Positions 1 through 7,275 of a DNA stretch of 64,000 bases are shown here, in pieces. The stretch is from assembly GCA_020850735.1 (NCBI GenBank), contig JADZEE010000106.1:1-64000 (forward strand), in the 5' to 3' direction. Position 1 is the stretch's first letter; each line of letters starts with the position of its first letter. The notes beneath the pieces were generated by a model. It searched no databases, was not told the DNA's origin, and saw nothing but the letters and a program-made list of their open reading frames with translations. This DNA comes from Gammaproteobacteria bacterium (GTDB lineage: Bacteria; Pseudomonadota; Gammaproteobacteria; JADZEE01). A program made the position numbers and the translations under genes.

Positions 1-16
1 AATGGAGGGTAGGGTG

Positions 17-649
17 ATGAGAGTGCTCGCTTGGGTCGCCGCCGGCTGTCTGCTCGCCGCGACCAGTGCCCAGGCCACCGTCGTCTTCAACAACGGGGGG
101 CCGATCAACAACGGCGGCAACGACGCCACGCAATGGATACAGGCCGAGGACTTTTCCTTCGGCGCCAATCAGGCGGTGACCGGCGGCGGCATTTACGTCG
201 ACTTCCAGTCCACCGGCGCGACCTGGGACGGCACCTTCGACTACTTCCTGTTCGCCGATGCCGGCGGTACACCTGGCGGGACGCTGGCCAGTGGTGCGGC
301 GCAGAACGTGGTCGATTCCGACAGCGGGATACTGTCGTACGACGGCGTGCGCAACATCAGGCTCCTGACCTTCGACTTCCTGAGCACGTTCAATGCCCTC
401 GCCGGCACGACGTACTGGTTCGGGATCCATCTGTCGAGCGATTACATCCGCGATGACATCGCGTTCGCCACTACGGCGTCCGGCAACGGCCACGAGAGCA
501 ACGGCGGCACCTTGAACAACTGGTTCAACAATGGGCAGGACCACGCGTTCTACCTGAACGGCGGCGCGGTCCCTGAGCCCGTCAGCCTGGCGCTGCTCGG
601 ACTCGGCCTGCTCGGCATGGGCGGCTTCCGGCGCAAAGCGGCGCTGTAA
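17..649 (+). CDS. PEP-CTERM sorting domain protein (exported)
   Basis: About 210 residues. The N terminus is a signal peptide (hydrophobic run ending in a Sec-type TSAQA cleavage site). The middle is Gly/Asn/Thr-rich with no domain I recognise. The C terminus carries the tripartite PEP-CTERM anchor: VPEP, a Leu/Gly-rich membrane helix, then FRRK. By family knowledge such proteins are processed by an exosortase (EpsH/XrtA type) and delivered to the outer surface or exopolysaccharide; no exosortase gene lies in this window. I chose the ATG at 17 because GGAGGG lies just upstream; an in-frame ATG at 2 is possible but would lengthen the signal peptide. A strong terminator follows directly. Confidence 0.85.
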   Translation: MRVLAWVAAGCLLAATSAQATVVFNNGGPINNGGNDATQWIQAEDFSFGANQAVTGGGIYVDFQSTGATWDGTFDYFLFADAGGTPGGTLASGAAQNVVDSDSGILSYDGVRNIRLLTFDFLSTFNALAGTTYWFGIHLSSDYIRDDIAFATTASGNGHESNGGTLNNWFNNGQDHAFYLNGGAVPEPVSLALLGLGLLGMGGFRRKAAL

Positions 650-671
650 CGTCGGTTTGATCCGAACCGGG

Positions 672-700
672 AAAAGCGACCTTCGGGTCGCTTTTTTTTT
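672..700 (+). terminator. Factor-independent terminator after the PEP-CTERM gene
   Basis: A ten-base stem (AAAAGCGACC / GGTCGCTTTT) with a TTCG tetraloop runs into nine or more T residues. It closes the transcript of the upstream gene. The opposite strand also ends in a short U run, so it may serve the minus-strand ppk2 cluster as well. Confidence 0.9.
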
Positions 701-757
701 GCCCTGCCCGGACCGACCGATGTACCCGATCGGTTTGTGCTGCCCGTGCAGGCGAGT

Positions 758-1072
758 TCAGCGAAGCTCGCTCGGCGCCCCCGCGCCGTCATAATCGCGC
801 ACGCGGTCGAATTGCAGCTGCAGCGCCTCCTGCACGAGCTCCAGGTTGCGGATCGCGTAATCCCGGGCGACGTCGAGCTGGCGGAAATAGGCGAACCCGT
901 CGAGGCTGGCACCGGTCTCGGATTTTTTCCGCATCCGATCGAGCGCATCGAACTTGCGCAGGATCGCGGGGCCGCCCGCATGGCGATACTCGCGGTGCTG
1001 CGGCCCGATGCGTTCGATCCAGACCCGACCGCTTTCGACGATCACCTTGAAGTACGGATCGCCGTCTTTCAT
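758..1072 (-). CDS. Hypothetical protein downstream of ppk2
   Basis: A 104-residue protein, hydrophilic, with no signal peptide or membrane segment and no family I recognise. The N terminus looks like a small beta unit (DPYFKVIVESGRVWIERI) and the rest looks helical and charged. The ATG at 1072 has a very good ribosome binding site (GGGGGAGGAG) and starts 22 bases after the ppk2 stop, so it is probably co-transcribed with ppk2. Nothing in the sequence allows a function to be assigned; a role linked to polyphosphate is only guilt by association. Confidence 0.65.
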   Translation of the reverse strand: MKDGDPYFKVIVESGRVWIERIGPQHREYRHAGGPAILRKFDALDRMRKKSETGASLDGFAYFRQLDVARDYAIRNLELVQEALQLQFDRVRDYDGAGAPSELR

Positions 1073-1094
1073 CGCCCGCTCCTCCCCCGGATCA

Positions 1095-2099
1095 TCAGTA
1101 CAGCTCCGCTACGAAGTTCTGGTCGGACAACGGCGGGCGCACGTGACCCTTGCGGCGCTCGGGAAGACGGCGGCTCAGCTTGATCGGCCGGGGCGTCACG
1201 TCCTCGTAGGGAATGAGCCCCAGCAGATGCCTGATGCAATTCAACCGTGCGCGCTTCTTGCTGTCCGCGTTGACCACGTACCAGGGCGCCTGCTTGATGT
1301 CGGTATGCGCGAGCATCTCGTCCTTGGCGCTCGAGTATTCCTGCCAGCGCTCGCGCGACTCGATGTCCATAGGGCTCAACTTCCAGAACTTGGTCGGATC
1401 GGCGGCGCGCGCGCGGAAGCGCCGCTCCTGCTCCTCGTCGCTCACCGAGAACCAGTATTTGATGAGGACCATCCCGGAGCGCACGAGCATGCGCTCGAAT
1501 TCAGGGCACGAACGCATGAATTCCCAGTAGTCCGCGTCGCTGCAAAACCCCATCACCCGCTCGACGCCGGCGCGGTTGTACCAGCTGCGGTCGAACAGCA
1601 CCATTTCGCCGGCCGCCGGCAGCGCGGCGACATAGCACTGAAAGTTCCATTGCGTTTTCTCGCGCTCGGTCGGGATTCCGAGCGCCACGATCCGGCTCAC
1701 GCGCGGACTGAGCGGCTCCGCGATGCGCTTGATCACGCCACCCTTGCCGGCCGCGTCGCGCCCTTCAAAGATCACCTCCACCCGCAGACCTCTGGCCTTG
1801 ATCCATTCCTGGAGCTTGACCAGCTCCACGTGCGCGGCGGCGAGAGCGGTAAGGTAGTCCTTGTTCTCGAGCGCCCGGGGAGCCGGCTCGCGATCGCTGC
1901 TGCCCGCACCCGATCCGCGCGCTCGTTTCCTAGTCGTGGTGCACGGTGGTCTGCTTCGGCAGGGGCGCGGATGGACGCGTTCCGGCCTCGGCGCGCACGC
2001 GCAGGGCCGCCCGCACGAGTGCGTGCACTTCGAGCGCCGAGAGATCGGGAAATTCTTCGCGGAACATGCGAAATGCCGACAACTCGAGCGGAGCGCCAC
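1095..2099 (-). CDS. ppk2: Polyphosphate kinase 2 (PPK2 family), start uncertain
   Basis: The last ~257 residues are a clear PPK2: Walker A in VIFEGRDAAGKGGVIKRI, the catalytic lid and Walker B region with FDRSWYNRAGVERVMGF, and the DIKQAPWYVV segment near the end. PPK2 enzymes transfer phosphate between polyphosphate and nucleotides (usually GDP/ADP to GTP/ATP) in the cytoplasm. The 5' end is odd. The only in-frame ATG, GTG or TTG before the conserved domain is the GTG at 2099, deep inside the upstream small gene. The residues from there to ~1930 are Cys/Arg-rich and look like the wrong frame of that gene. Either a non-standard start or a frameshift joining the 95-residue upstream gene is likely. 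The family call is firm, the start is not. Confidence 0.85.
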   Translation of the reverse strand: MALRSSCRHFACSAKNFPISRRSKCTHSCGRPCACAPRPERVHPRPCRSRPPCTTTRKRARGSGAGSSDREPAPRALENKDYLTALAAAHVELVKLQEWIKARGLRVEVIFEGRDAAGKGGVIKRIAEPLSPRVSRIVALGIPTEREKTQWNFQCYVAALPAAGEMVLFDRSWYNRAGVERVMGFCSDADYWEFMRSCPEFERMLVRSGMVLIKYWFSVSDEEQERRFRARAADPTKFWKLSPMDIESRERWQEYSSAKDEMLAHTDIKQAPWYVVNADSKKRARLNCIRHLLGLIPYEDVTPRPIKLSRRLPERRKGHVRPPLSDQNFVAELY

Positions 2100-2217
2100 C
2101 CCAGCTCGCCCTGGCAGCGAGCAACTGGGCGATCATGGGGCGCGCCTCGTCGAAGATGGCCCGCAGGCGCAGATTCTCCCGCCGTTCGCTCGGCAGTTCT
2201 TGTCGTGCTTCTGTCAT
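1930..2217 (-). CDS. Small hypothetical protein upstream of ppk2 (possibly its N-terminal part)
   Basis: A 95-residue, mostly helical soluble protein (MTEARQELP... to ...TTVHHD). It starts at an ATG that overlaps the stop of the upstream open frame as ATGA, and ends with TAG where the ppk2 frame (shifted by +1) carries on towards the conserved kinase domain. The reading frame looks genuine: an amphipathic helix repeat around FREEFPDLSALEVHALVRAA. I do not recognise the family. It may be an independent gene translationally coupled to ppk2, or the N-terminal segment of the kinase separated by a frameshift. Confidence 0.55.
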   Translation of the reverse strand: MTEARQELPSERRENLRLRAIFDEARPMIAQLLAARASWGGAPLELSAFRMFREEFPDLSALEVHALVRAALRVRAEAGTRPSAPLPKQTTVHHD

Positions 2218-2676
2218 GGCAGATCGTCCATCGCAGGCCGGCTCGCGGCGTCGTCGAGGGGATAGCGGCGCCACACGCCGAAACCTTTGAATGGCGGCGG
2301 CTCGCGGACGTGCCCAGGCGATCGGCGCGACCTCTTTGCGGGCCAGCGACGCGGGCTCGAAGGCGAGCAGTCGGGATCGGCGGATTTCGGCCGGTATCGC
2401 CGGATCTGCGGGATCCGATCGGCCGGAGACCAGCTGAAGGTCGTGGCGCTCAGCGCGTAGTAGAGCGCCTGCTTGCGCGCCGGGATATTGTGGGCATAGG
2501 CCCAGGTCGCACCACCACCCCGGATGACACTGTAATTCACCTCCGACAGACCCCAGGGATTCCTCGGCCGCGATCCCGATGTCGCACGCCCCGACCAGCT
2601 CCATCCCGCCACCGAAGCACCAGCCATTGACCCTGGCAATCGACACCGCCGGGGCACCGATCCCCGATCCGTGCAA
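2214..2676 (-). pseudogene. Frameshifted fragment of an enoyl-CoA hydratase (feruloyl-CoA hydratase-lyase type)
   Basis: Two frames together give a crotonase core. From 2676 one frame reads SIARVNGWCFGGGMELVGACDIGIAAEE. At about 2560 the similarity moves by one base to GLSEVNYSVIRGGG and then KQALYYALSATTF. These are the oxyanion-hole and following segments of hydratases such as p-hydroxycinnamoyl-CoA hydratase/lyase. The start of the family (about 90 residues) and the end are missing, and the catalytic part is split, so it cannot be functional. The rest of the second frame (to 2214) does not resemble the family; it ends in an ATGA junction with the next gene, so it may be the tail of a different lost gene. 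Confidence 0.6.
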
Positions 2677-2803
2677 CGCCCGCAGCGGTGTTTAGATCGC
2701 TGGCGCGGCTCTGCCCACCATCGGATGATCGCTGCGTGCGGGGCGGCGCCGTTATCCTGGCAGAATTATCGCTGCACGCGGCCGAGGTCGCGCACGGCGC
2801 CGG

Positions 2804-3352
2804 CTAGGCTTCGGTGCGCGTGCGGCCCGTACGGATCAGGCCCAGCAGCGCTGCGGCGAACAGTGGCAGCGCCGGCGGCAGCGGCACGATCGTCACGCTC
2901 ATGGGCAGTTGCGTAGTACTGGCGGCACCGGCATCGCGCATCGCGAGCCGGTAGTCGACATCCATGTGGCCGGTCAGCATGGTCAGCCGGGCGGTGATCT
3001 GCGTATCGCTGGTCACCTGGCCGAGCGTGAAGCCCTGCCCGAATCCCGTCGAACCCACCAGGCCACCCAGGAAGGTCCAGGACACTCCCGCACCGCCGAG
3101 CAGCTGATTGGCGCTGTCGAACACCTGCAGGCTCCAGCTGTCGCCGACGTCGAAGCCGTCGGCGTTCGGAAACTGATAAACCGAAATGGCGGTGACGTAG
3201 GGCGGCTGGACGGGATCGGCGGAGAAGTCGTAGACCTGGATGAGCGTCTGGCCGGCCGTGAGACTGACCACGGCGGCCTGCGCGCCGGAGGCCAGGCAGG
3301 CGAGCGCGAAGAACCCGGCCAGGTGCAGGGGAAAGCGTCGGTTGCAGCGCAT
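2804..3352 (-). CDS. Exported protein with PEP-CTERM-like C terminus
   Basis: 182 residues. A signal peptide (hydrophobic stretch FFALACLASGAQA) is followed by a beta-rich, polar domain with no recognised motif. The end reads VPLPPALPLFAAALLGLI then Arg-rich residues, the VPLP variant of the PEP-CTERM sorting signal. The ATG at 3352 was chosen over the upstream TTG-type extension because it directly precedes the signal peptide and has GAGGTG in front. It is the second such protein in the window, so the organism very probably encodes an exosortase elsewhere. The function of the mature domain is unknown. Confidence 0.75.
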   Translation of the reverse strand: MRCNRRFPLHLAGFFALACLASGAQAAVVSLTAGQTLIQVYDFSADPVQPPYVTAISVYQFPNADGFDVGDSWSLQVFDSANQLLGGAGVSWTFLGGLVGSTGFGQGFTLGQVTSDTQITARLTMLTGHMDVDYRLAMRDAGAASTTQLPMSVTIVPLPPALPLFAAALLGLIRTGRTRTEA

Positions 3353-3739
3353 GATGGAACACCTCGCGTTCAGGGCGCGATTGCGGCGCGCACGGAGCCA
3401 CAAAATCAAGAAGCAGCTTGAACAAGGTGAGGCAAGGTTCGGGCCATGGCTGGGAAACGGGGGCTTCAGGGGTGACGCCAGCCAGGATCTGTAAACGAGC
3501 CGGACAGCTCGGCGCTCCCGGGCGCGCCGACTTGCTTGCTCAGAACCGCCGGATTTCACCGGGTTACAATCACTTAGCGGGAACTTTCCGCCCCGGCCCG
3601 CGTGTCAACAAATTTGACGCCGGCGCCTGCGTGCTGCGGCCAAAATGTACGCCGCGACCACCGTCACGCACGCGCACGCGCCCGTGTTGCCCGATTCGTA
3701 CCGGATCCCTCAGCGCAGCGGATCAGCGACGATCGGCGC
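3353..3739. other. Intergenic region, 387 bases, no gene seen
   Basis: This lies upstream of the PEP-CTERM-like gene and downstream of the next minus-strand gene. Open frames on the plus strand across it are low-complexity Arg/Pro-rich shadows. It must hold the promoter of the gene starting at 3352, but I see no convincing -35/-10 pair. Confidence 0.5.
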
Positions 3740-4192
3740 TCATCGCGCCGGCGCAGTCGGTCCGCCGGACGCAGGCAATTCGCGGGCGAGCGCATCGCTT
3801 CGACACCAGGCCGGCAGCCGCGCGTCGCGAACGCCAGGGGCGCGACACAACCGGTAGAACCGGCCGTTCTCGTGATAGGTCCGCAGCTCCGCCCATTTCC
3901 CCCGGAGCGGTCCGGGTTCGTGAAAGACGACGCGAACGCGGCCGTCCGGCGCGGCGTCGACACCAGCGACGGAATATTCCCCGGCATGGGTCGGCCAGGT
4001 GCCATTGGCCATTCGGTACGCAAGCAGTCGATCGGACACGTCCCGGGCGACCGCCAGCCGCGTGGTGATCAGATCCCGGAGCGTCATGTCGCGCTGCACC
4101 GGCACGACGACCAGCGCGGCGACGACCGCAAGCAGGATCACAACGATCGTTCCCACAACATGGCGTTTGCGGCAAGGCATCACGCGCACCAT
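3740..4192 (-). CDS. Hypothetical single-pass membrane protein
   Basis: 150 residues. After a short basic N terminus (PCRKRH) there is one strong membrane helix (VVGTIVVILLAVVAALVVV), then a periplasmic domain with RLLAYRMANGTWP and two cysteines about 13 residues apart near the C terminus. This layout, including the 'NGTWP' pattern and a C-terminal Cys pair, recalls minor pilins, but the type IV prepilin cleavage motif (Gly then Phe, Glu at +5) is absent. A pilin-like role beside the pilus motor genes is therefore only a suggestion. The start at 4192 is preceded by a weak Shine-Dalgarno sequence. Confidence 0.55.
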   Translation of the reverse strand: MVRVMPCRKRHVVGTIVVILLAVVAALVVVPVQRDMTLRDLITTRLAVARDVSDRLLAYRMANGTWPTHAGEYSVAGVDAAPDGRVRVVFHEPGPLRGKWAELRTYHENGRFYRLCRAPGVRDARLPAWCRSDALARELPASGGPTAPAR

Positions 4193-4377
4193 CCGCCGTT
4201 CGCAATGTCCGCCATTGCATACACCTCATGCCGGCGCCCGCTCATTGGATCCCGCTGACATCACGCTGGCGCCGACGAACGATCCGCATTATCGACGGGC
4301 TCGTAAAGCGCCGCCACGAAGGCGCGGCGCAGCTCGCGATCCCCGGCGATGGCCGCGCGGGGCGTCAGCGGCTCGCG

Positions 4378-4686
4378 TTACCGTTGCTCGGGCGGGATGA
4401 GCCTGATTGCGGCGGAGAACCGCGCATGCGCCTGCGGATCGACCGGTCTGTGCCTGATCCGGGTGCTCGCCGGATCCTTGCCGAGGCAGTTGTCCCCTTT
4501 CCAGTTCCGCGCCGGCCGGATGGGTCTGGGCACGAAACCACCGCCGCAGTTCGGACAGACGTTGCCCAGCGGATCATCCACACACGCCGCGCAAAACGTG
4601 CATTCGTACGAACAGATCCGCGCTTCGACGGCGTCTGGCGGCAATGGCTTGTTGCAGTGCTCGCAGGTGGGTCTTAGCTCGAGCAT
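4378..4686 (-). CDS. DUF1272 domain zinc-ribbon protein
   Basis: 102 residues starting MLELRPTCEHC. Nine cysteines occur in CxxC and CxxxC spacings (CEHC, CSYECTFCAAC, CPNC), followed by GGGFVPRPIRPA; this is the DUF1272 signature, a small cytosolic zinc-binding protein of unknown role. Usual members are about 70-80 residues; the extra ~30 residues at the C terminus are basic and not conserved in my knowledge. The internal ATG at 4686 is chosen over an upstream TTG because the family begins MLELRP. Confidence 0.8.
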   Translation of the reverse strand: MLELRPTCEHCNKPLPPDAVEARICSYECTFCAACVDDPLGNVCPNCGGGFVPRPIRPARNWKGDNCLGKDPASTRIRHRPVDPQAHARFSAAIRLIPPEQR

Positions 4687-4728
4687 GGGATTCTTTCCTG
4701 ATCGTTGACGCGCCATCGGATCGCAGAA

Positions 4729-4806
4729 TGGGGTCAGGTCTTCAGTATTCGCAATCAACTACGACCGAGGGGAACTCCATACTCCGAGTTACGTAAACTG
4801 TCCCCA
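4729..4806. repeat. REP-like imperfect palindrome
   Basis: The two ends are inverted copies of TGGGG(T/A)CAG(G/T)T, and an inner AACTC/GAGTT pair sits between. It lies in the gap between a DUF1272 gene and the third pilus ATPase gene. The arms resemble the 'GGGGTCAG' arms of REP elements moved by RAYT (TnpA-REP) transposases; a second element with GGGGTCAG arms occurs at 28970-29054. No transposase is nearby. Confidence 0.4.
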
Positions 4807-4814
4807 GAACTTCC

Positions 4815-5873
4815 TCAGCCGAAGTTGATCTTAGCCTCGAGGTTGGTGCGCGAATCCGCGTTCGCGAGGGCTTCCTCGAGACTGATCAGGCCCTCCTTGT
4901 AGAGGTTGAACAGGGCCATGTCGAAAGTCTGCATGCCCTTGGCGCCCGAGCCCGTCATGGCCTCTTTGATCTCGTCGAGGGCGCCCTTGAGGATGAGATC
5001 GGCGACGTGCGGCGTGTTGACCATGATCTCGATGGCGGCGACGCGCTTGCCGTCCATGCCGGAAACCAGTCGCTGGGAGATCACCGCGCGCACGTTCAGC
5101 GACAGGTCCAGGAAGAGCTGCTTGTGCAGATCCTGCGGAAACATGTTGATGACGCGTTCCATCGCCTGGTTGGCGTTGTTCGCGTGCAGGGTCGACATGC
5201 ACAGATGGCCCGTATTGCACAGCTCGAGCGCGGCTTCCATCGTTTCGCGATCGCGGATCTCGCCGATGAGAATCACGTCCGGGGCCTCGCGCAGCGAGCT
5301 TCTGAGCGCCGCGTGGTAGCTGAGCGTGTCGACGCTCACTTCGCGCTGATTGACGATCGCTTTGAGGTTCGGGTGTGAGAACTCGATAGGGTCCTCGATG
5401 GTGAGGATGTGACCCGCCATACGCAGGTTGCGCTCGTTGACCATGGCCGCGAGCGTGGTGGATTTCCCCGAGCCCGTCGCGCCGACCATGAGGATGAGAC
5501 CCCGCTTGTGCATGACCAGGTCCTTGAGGATCTCCGGCAGACCGAGCTCCTCGATGTTCGGGATCGTGGAGGGGATCCGGCGCAGCACCATCGCGACCTC
5601 GCCGCGCTGGCGGAAGACATTGACGCGAAAGCGCGTCGACTTGTCCGGCAGCGTGATCGCGAAATCCGATTCCATCGTCTGCTCGAACTTCTGTATCTGC
5701 TTCTCGGACATCAGCCCGTAGGCGGCGGCCTTGACGACGTCACCTGTGAGCATGGTCTTGCCGACCGAGTTGACCTGTCCCTCAATCTTGATTTTCACCG
5801 GCGAACCGACGGTGAAGAACAGGTCCGAGCCCAACTTCTCGGCGAGGAGCTTGAGGTAGGGGGTGATGTCCAT
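4815..5873 (-). CDS. PilT/PilU family type IV pilus ATPase, third paralogue
   Basis: 352 residues, full length for the family. It has an N-terminal PAS-like domain (SDLFFTVGSPVKIKIEG), Walker A GATGSGKSTT near residue 135, Asp box, Walker B ILIGEIRD and His box TLHANNANQAMERV. The PilT-specific AIRNLIRE motif is replaced by HVADLILK, as in PilU, so it belongs to the PilU side of the family. It acts as a cytoplasmic hexamer at the pilus base. It is the last of three co-directional motor genes, 78 bases after pilU, with AGGAA in front of the ATG. Why the cell keeps a second PilU-like motor is unclear. Confidence 0.9.
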   Translation of the reverse strand: MDITPYLKLLAEKLGSDLFFTVGSPVKIKIEGQVNSVGKTMLTGDVVKAAAYGLMSEKQIQKFEQTMESDFAITLPDKSTRFRVNVFRQRGEVAMVLRRIPSTIPNIEELGLPEILKDLVMHKRGLILMVGATGSGKSTTLAAMVNERNLRMAGHILTIEDPIEFSHPNLKAIVNQREVSVDTLSYHAALRSSLREAPDVILIGEIRDRETMEAALELCNTGHLCMSTLHANNANQAMERVINMFPQDLHKQLFLDLSLNVRAVISQRLVSGMDGKRVAAIEIMVNTPHVADLILKGALDEIKEAMTGSGAKGMQTFDMALFNLYKEGLISLEEALANADSRTNLEAKINFG

Positions 5874-5951
5874 TTAGGTTCCTGTCTCTGTGCCCGGAAT
5901 GGTTCGGCGCGGCATGCGTTCGCGGGTGTCGGTCCGGCGGCGCGCCCGTGC

Positions 5952-7118
5952 TCAGCGCAGGAAGCCCTTCTGCTGCTCGCTTTCCTCGAGCGCTAGATGA
6001 TCGAGCCCCGAGAGTTTGTCGCGGCCCTTGCCCTCCTTGCCCTCGAGCTTGATGCGCAGGCGCAGCTCGTTCATGGAATCGGCGTTGCGCAGCGCATCGT
6101 CGTAGGTGATGTGATCGGACTCGTACAGGTCGAACAGCGCCTGGTCGAACGTTTTCATGCCCTGCTCGTTGCTGTTCTGCATCGCCTCCTTGAGGGTGTG
6201 TACTTCGCCCTTGAAGATGAGGTCGGCGACGTAAGGGGTGTTGATGAGGATCTCGATCGCCGCGACGCGGCCTTTGCCGTCACGCTTTTTCAACAGCCGC
6301 TGGGAGATGACGGCTTTGAGATTCAGCGACAGATCCATCAGCAGCTGGCTGCGGCGCTCCTCCGGAAAGAAGTTGATGATGCGGTCCATCGCCTGGTTGG
6401 AGCTGTTGGCGTGCAGCGTGGCCATCGCCAGATGACCGGTCTCGGCGAACGTGATGCCGAACTCCATGGTCTCGCGATCGCGGATCTCGCCGAGCAGGAT
6501 GACGTCGGGTGCCTGGCGCAGCGTGTTCTTGAGCGCGATCGCCCAGTCGTCGGTGTCCACGCCGACTTCGCGCTGGGTGATGATGCTGTTCTTGTGAGGG
6601 TGCACGTACTCGATCGGATCCTCGATCGTGATGATGTGACCGTAGGCGTTCTCGTTACGGTGGTTGATCATCGCGGCGAGCGAGGTGGATTTTCCCGAAC
6701 CCGTGCCGCCGACCATGATGACCAGACCGCGTTTGGTCATCGAGATCTCCTTCATCACCTCCGGCAGGCCGAGACCCTGGAGGGTCGGCACCGTGGTCTC
6801 GATGGTGCGCAGAACCAGACCGGTGCAACCCTGCTGCACGAGCGCGTTGACGCGGAAGCGTCCGATCCCGGGCGGCGCAATCGCGAAGTTGCACTCCTTG
6901 GTCGCCTCGAACTCCTTCACCTGGCGGTCGTTCATGATCGCGTAGGCGAGCGCCTTGGAGTTCTCGCTCGAGAGCTTGGTCTTGGACACCGGCGTGATCT
7001 TGCCGTCGATCTTGATGGCTGGCGGAAAGTCGACGGTGATGAACAGGTCCGAGCCCTTGCGATCGACCATGAGCTTCAACAGGTCGCGCATGAACTTGAT
7101 GGCTTGTTCGCGTTCCAT
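5952..7118 (-). CDS. pilU: Type IV pilus retraction ATPase PilU
   Basis: 388 residues. Walker A is GGTGSGKSTS, Walker B VILLGEIRD, His box TLHANSSNQAMDRIINFFPEE. The N-terminal segment (KGSDLFITVDFPPAIKIDGKITPV) and PEVMKEISMTKRGLVI match PilU more closely than PilT, and the C-terminal tail is extended and charged. PilU works with PilT, coupling ATP hydrolysis to retraction of the pilus against load. It lies 157 bases downstream of pilT on the same strand. A GGGAG ribosome binding site precedes the ATG. Confidence 0.92.
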   Translation of the reverse strand: MEREQAIKFMRDLLKLMVDRKGSDLFITVDFPPAIKIDGKITPVSKTKLSSENSKALAYAIMNDRQVKEFEATKECNFAIAPPGIGRFRVNALVQQGCTGLVLRTIETTVPTLQGLGLPEVMKEISMTKRGLVIMVGGTGSGKSTSLAAMINHRNENAYGHIITIEDPIEYVHPHKNSIITQREVGVDTDDWAIALKNTLRQAPDVILLGEIRDRETMEFGITFAETGHLAMATLHANSSNQAMDRIINFFPEERRSQLLMDLSLNLKAVISQRLLKKRDGKGRVAAIEILINTPYVADLIFKGEVHTLKEAMQNSNEQGMKTFDQALFDLYESDHITYDDALRNADSMNELRLRIKLEGKEGKGRDKLSGLDHLALEESEQQKGFLR

Positions 7119-7275
7119 GATGTTTCTCCCGCGGCGATGTTGCGCTCAGGCGGCTCGCACGCGCGCCCGCTCGGCGGTTGGGGTCACGATCCCGCCCACG
7201 AGCCCGTGCAGCCGGCGGCGGCCGGAAGTGCCCGGCACTCCGCCCTTGGCGCCCGGATTGTGGCGGACCATGGTG

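Noticed and set aside
3740-4192. Type IV prepilin
   Set aside because: The membrane helix and C-terminal Cys pair suggest it, but there is no Gly-Phe cleavage site with Glu at +5, so I left it as a hypothetical membrane protein.
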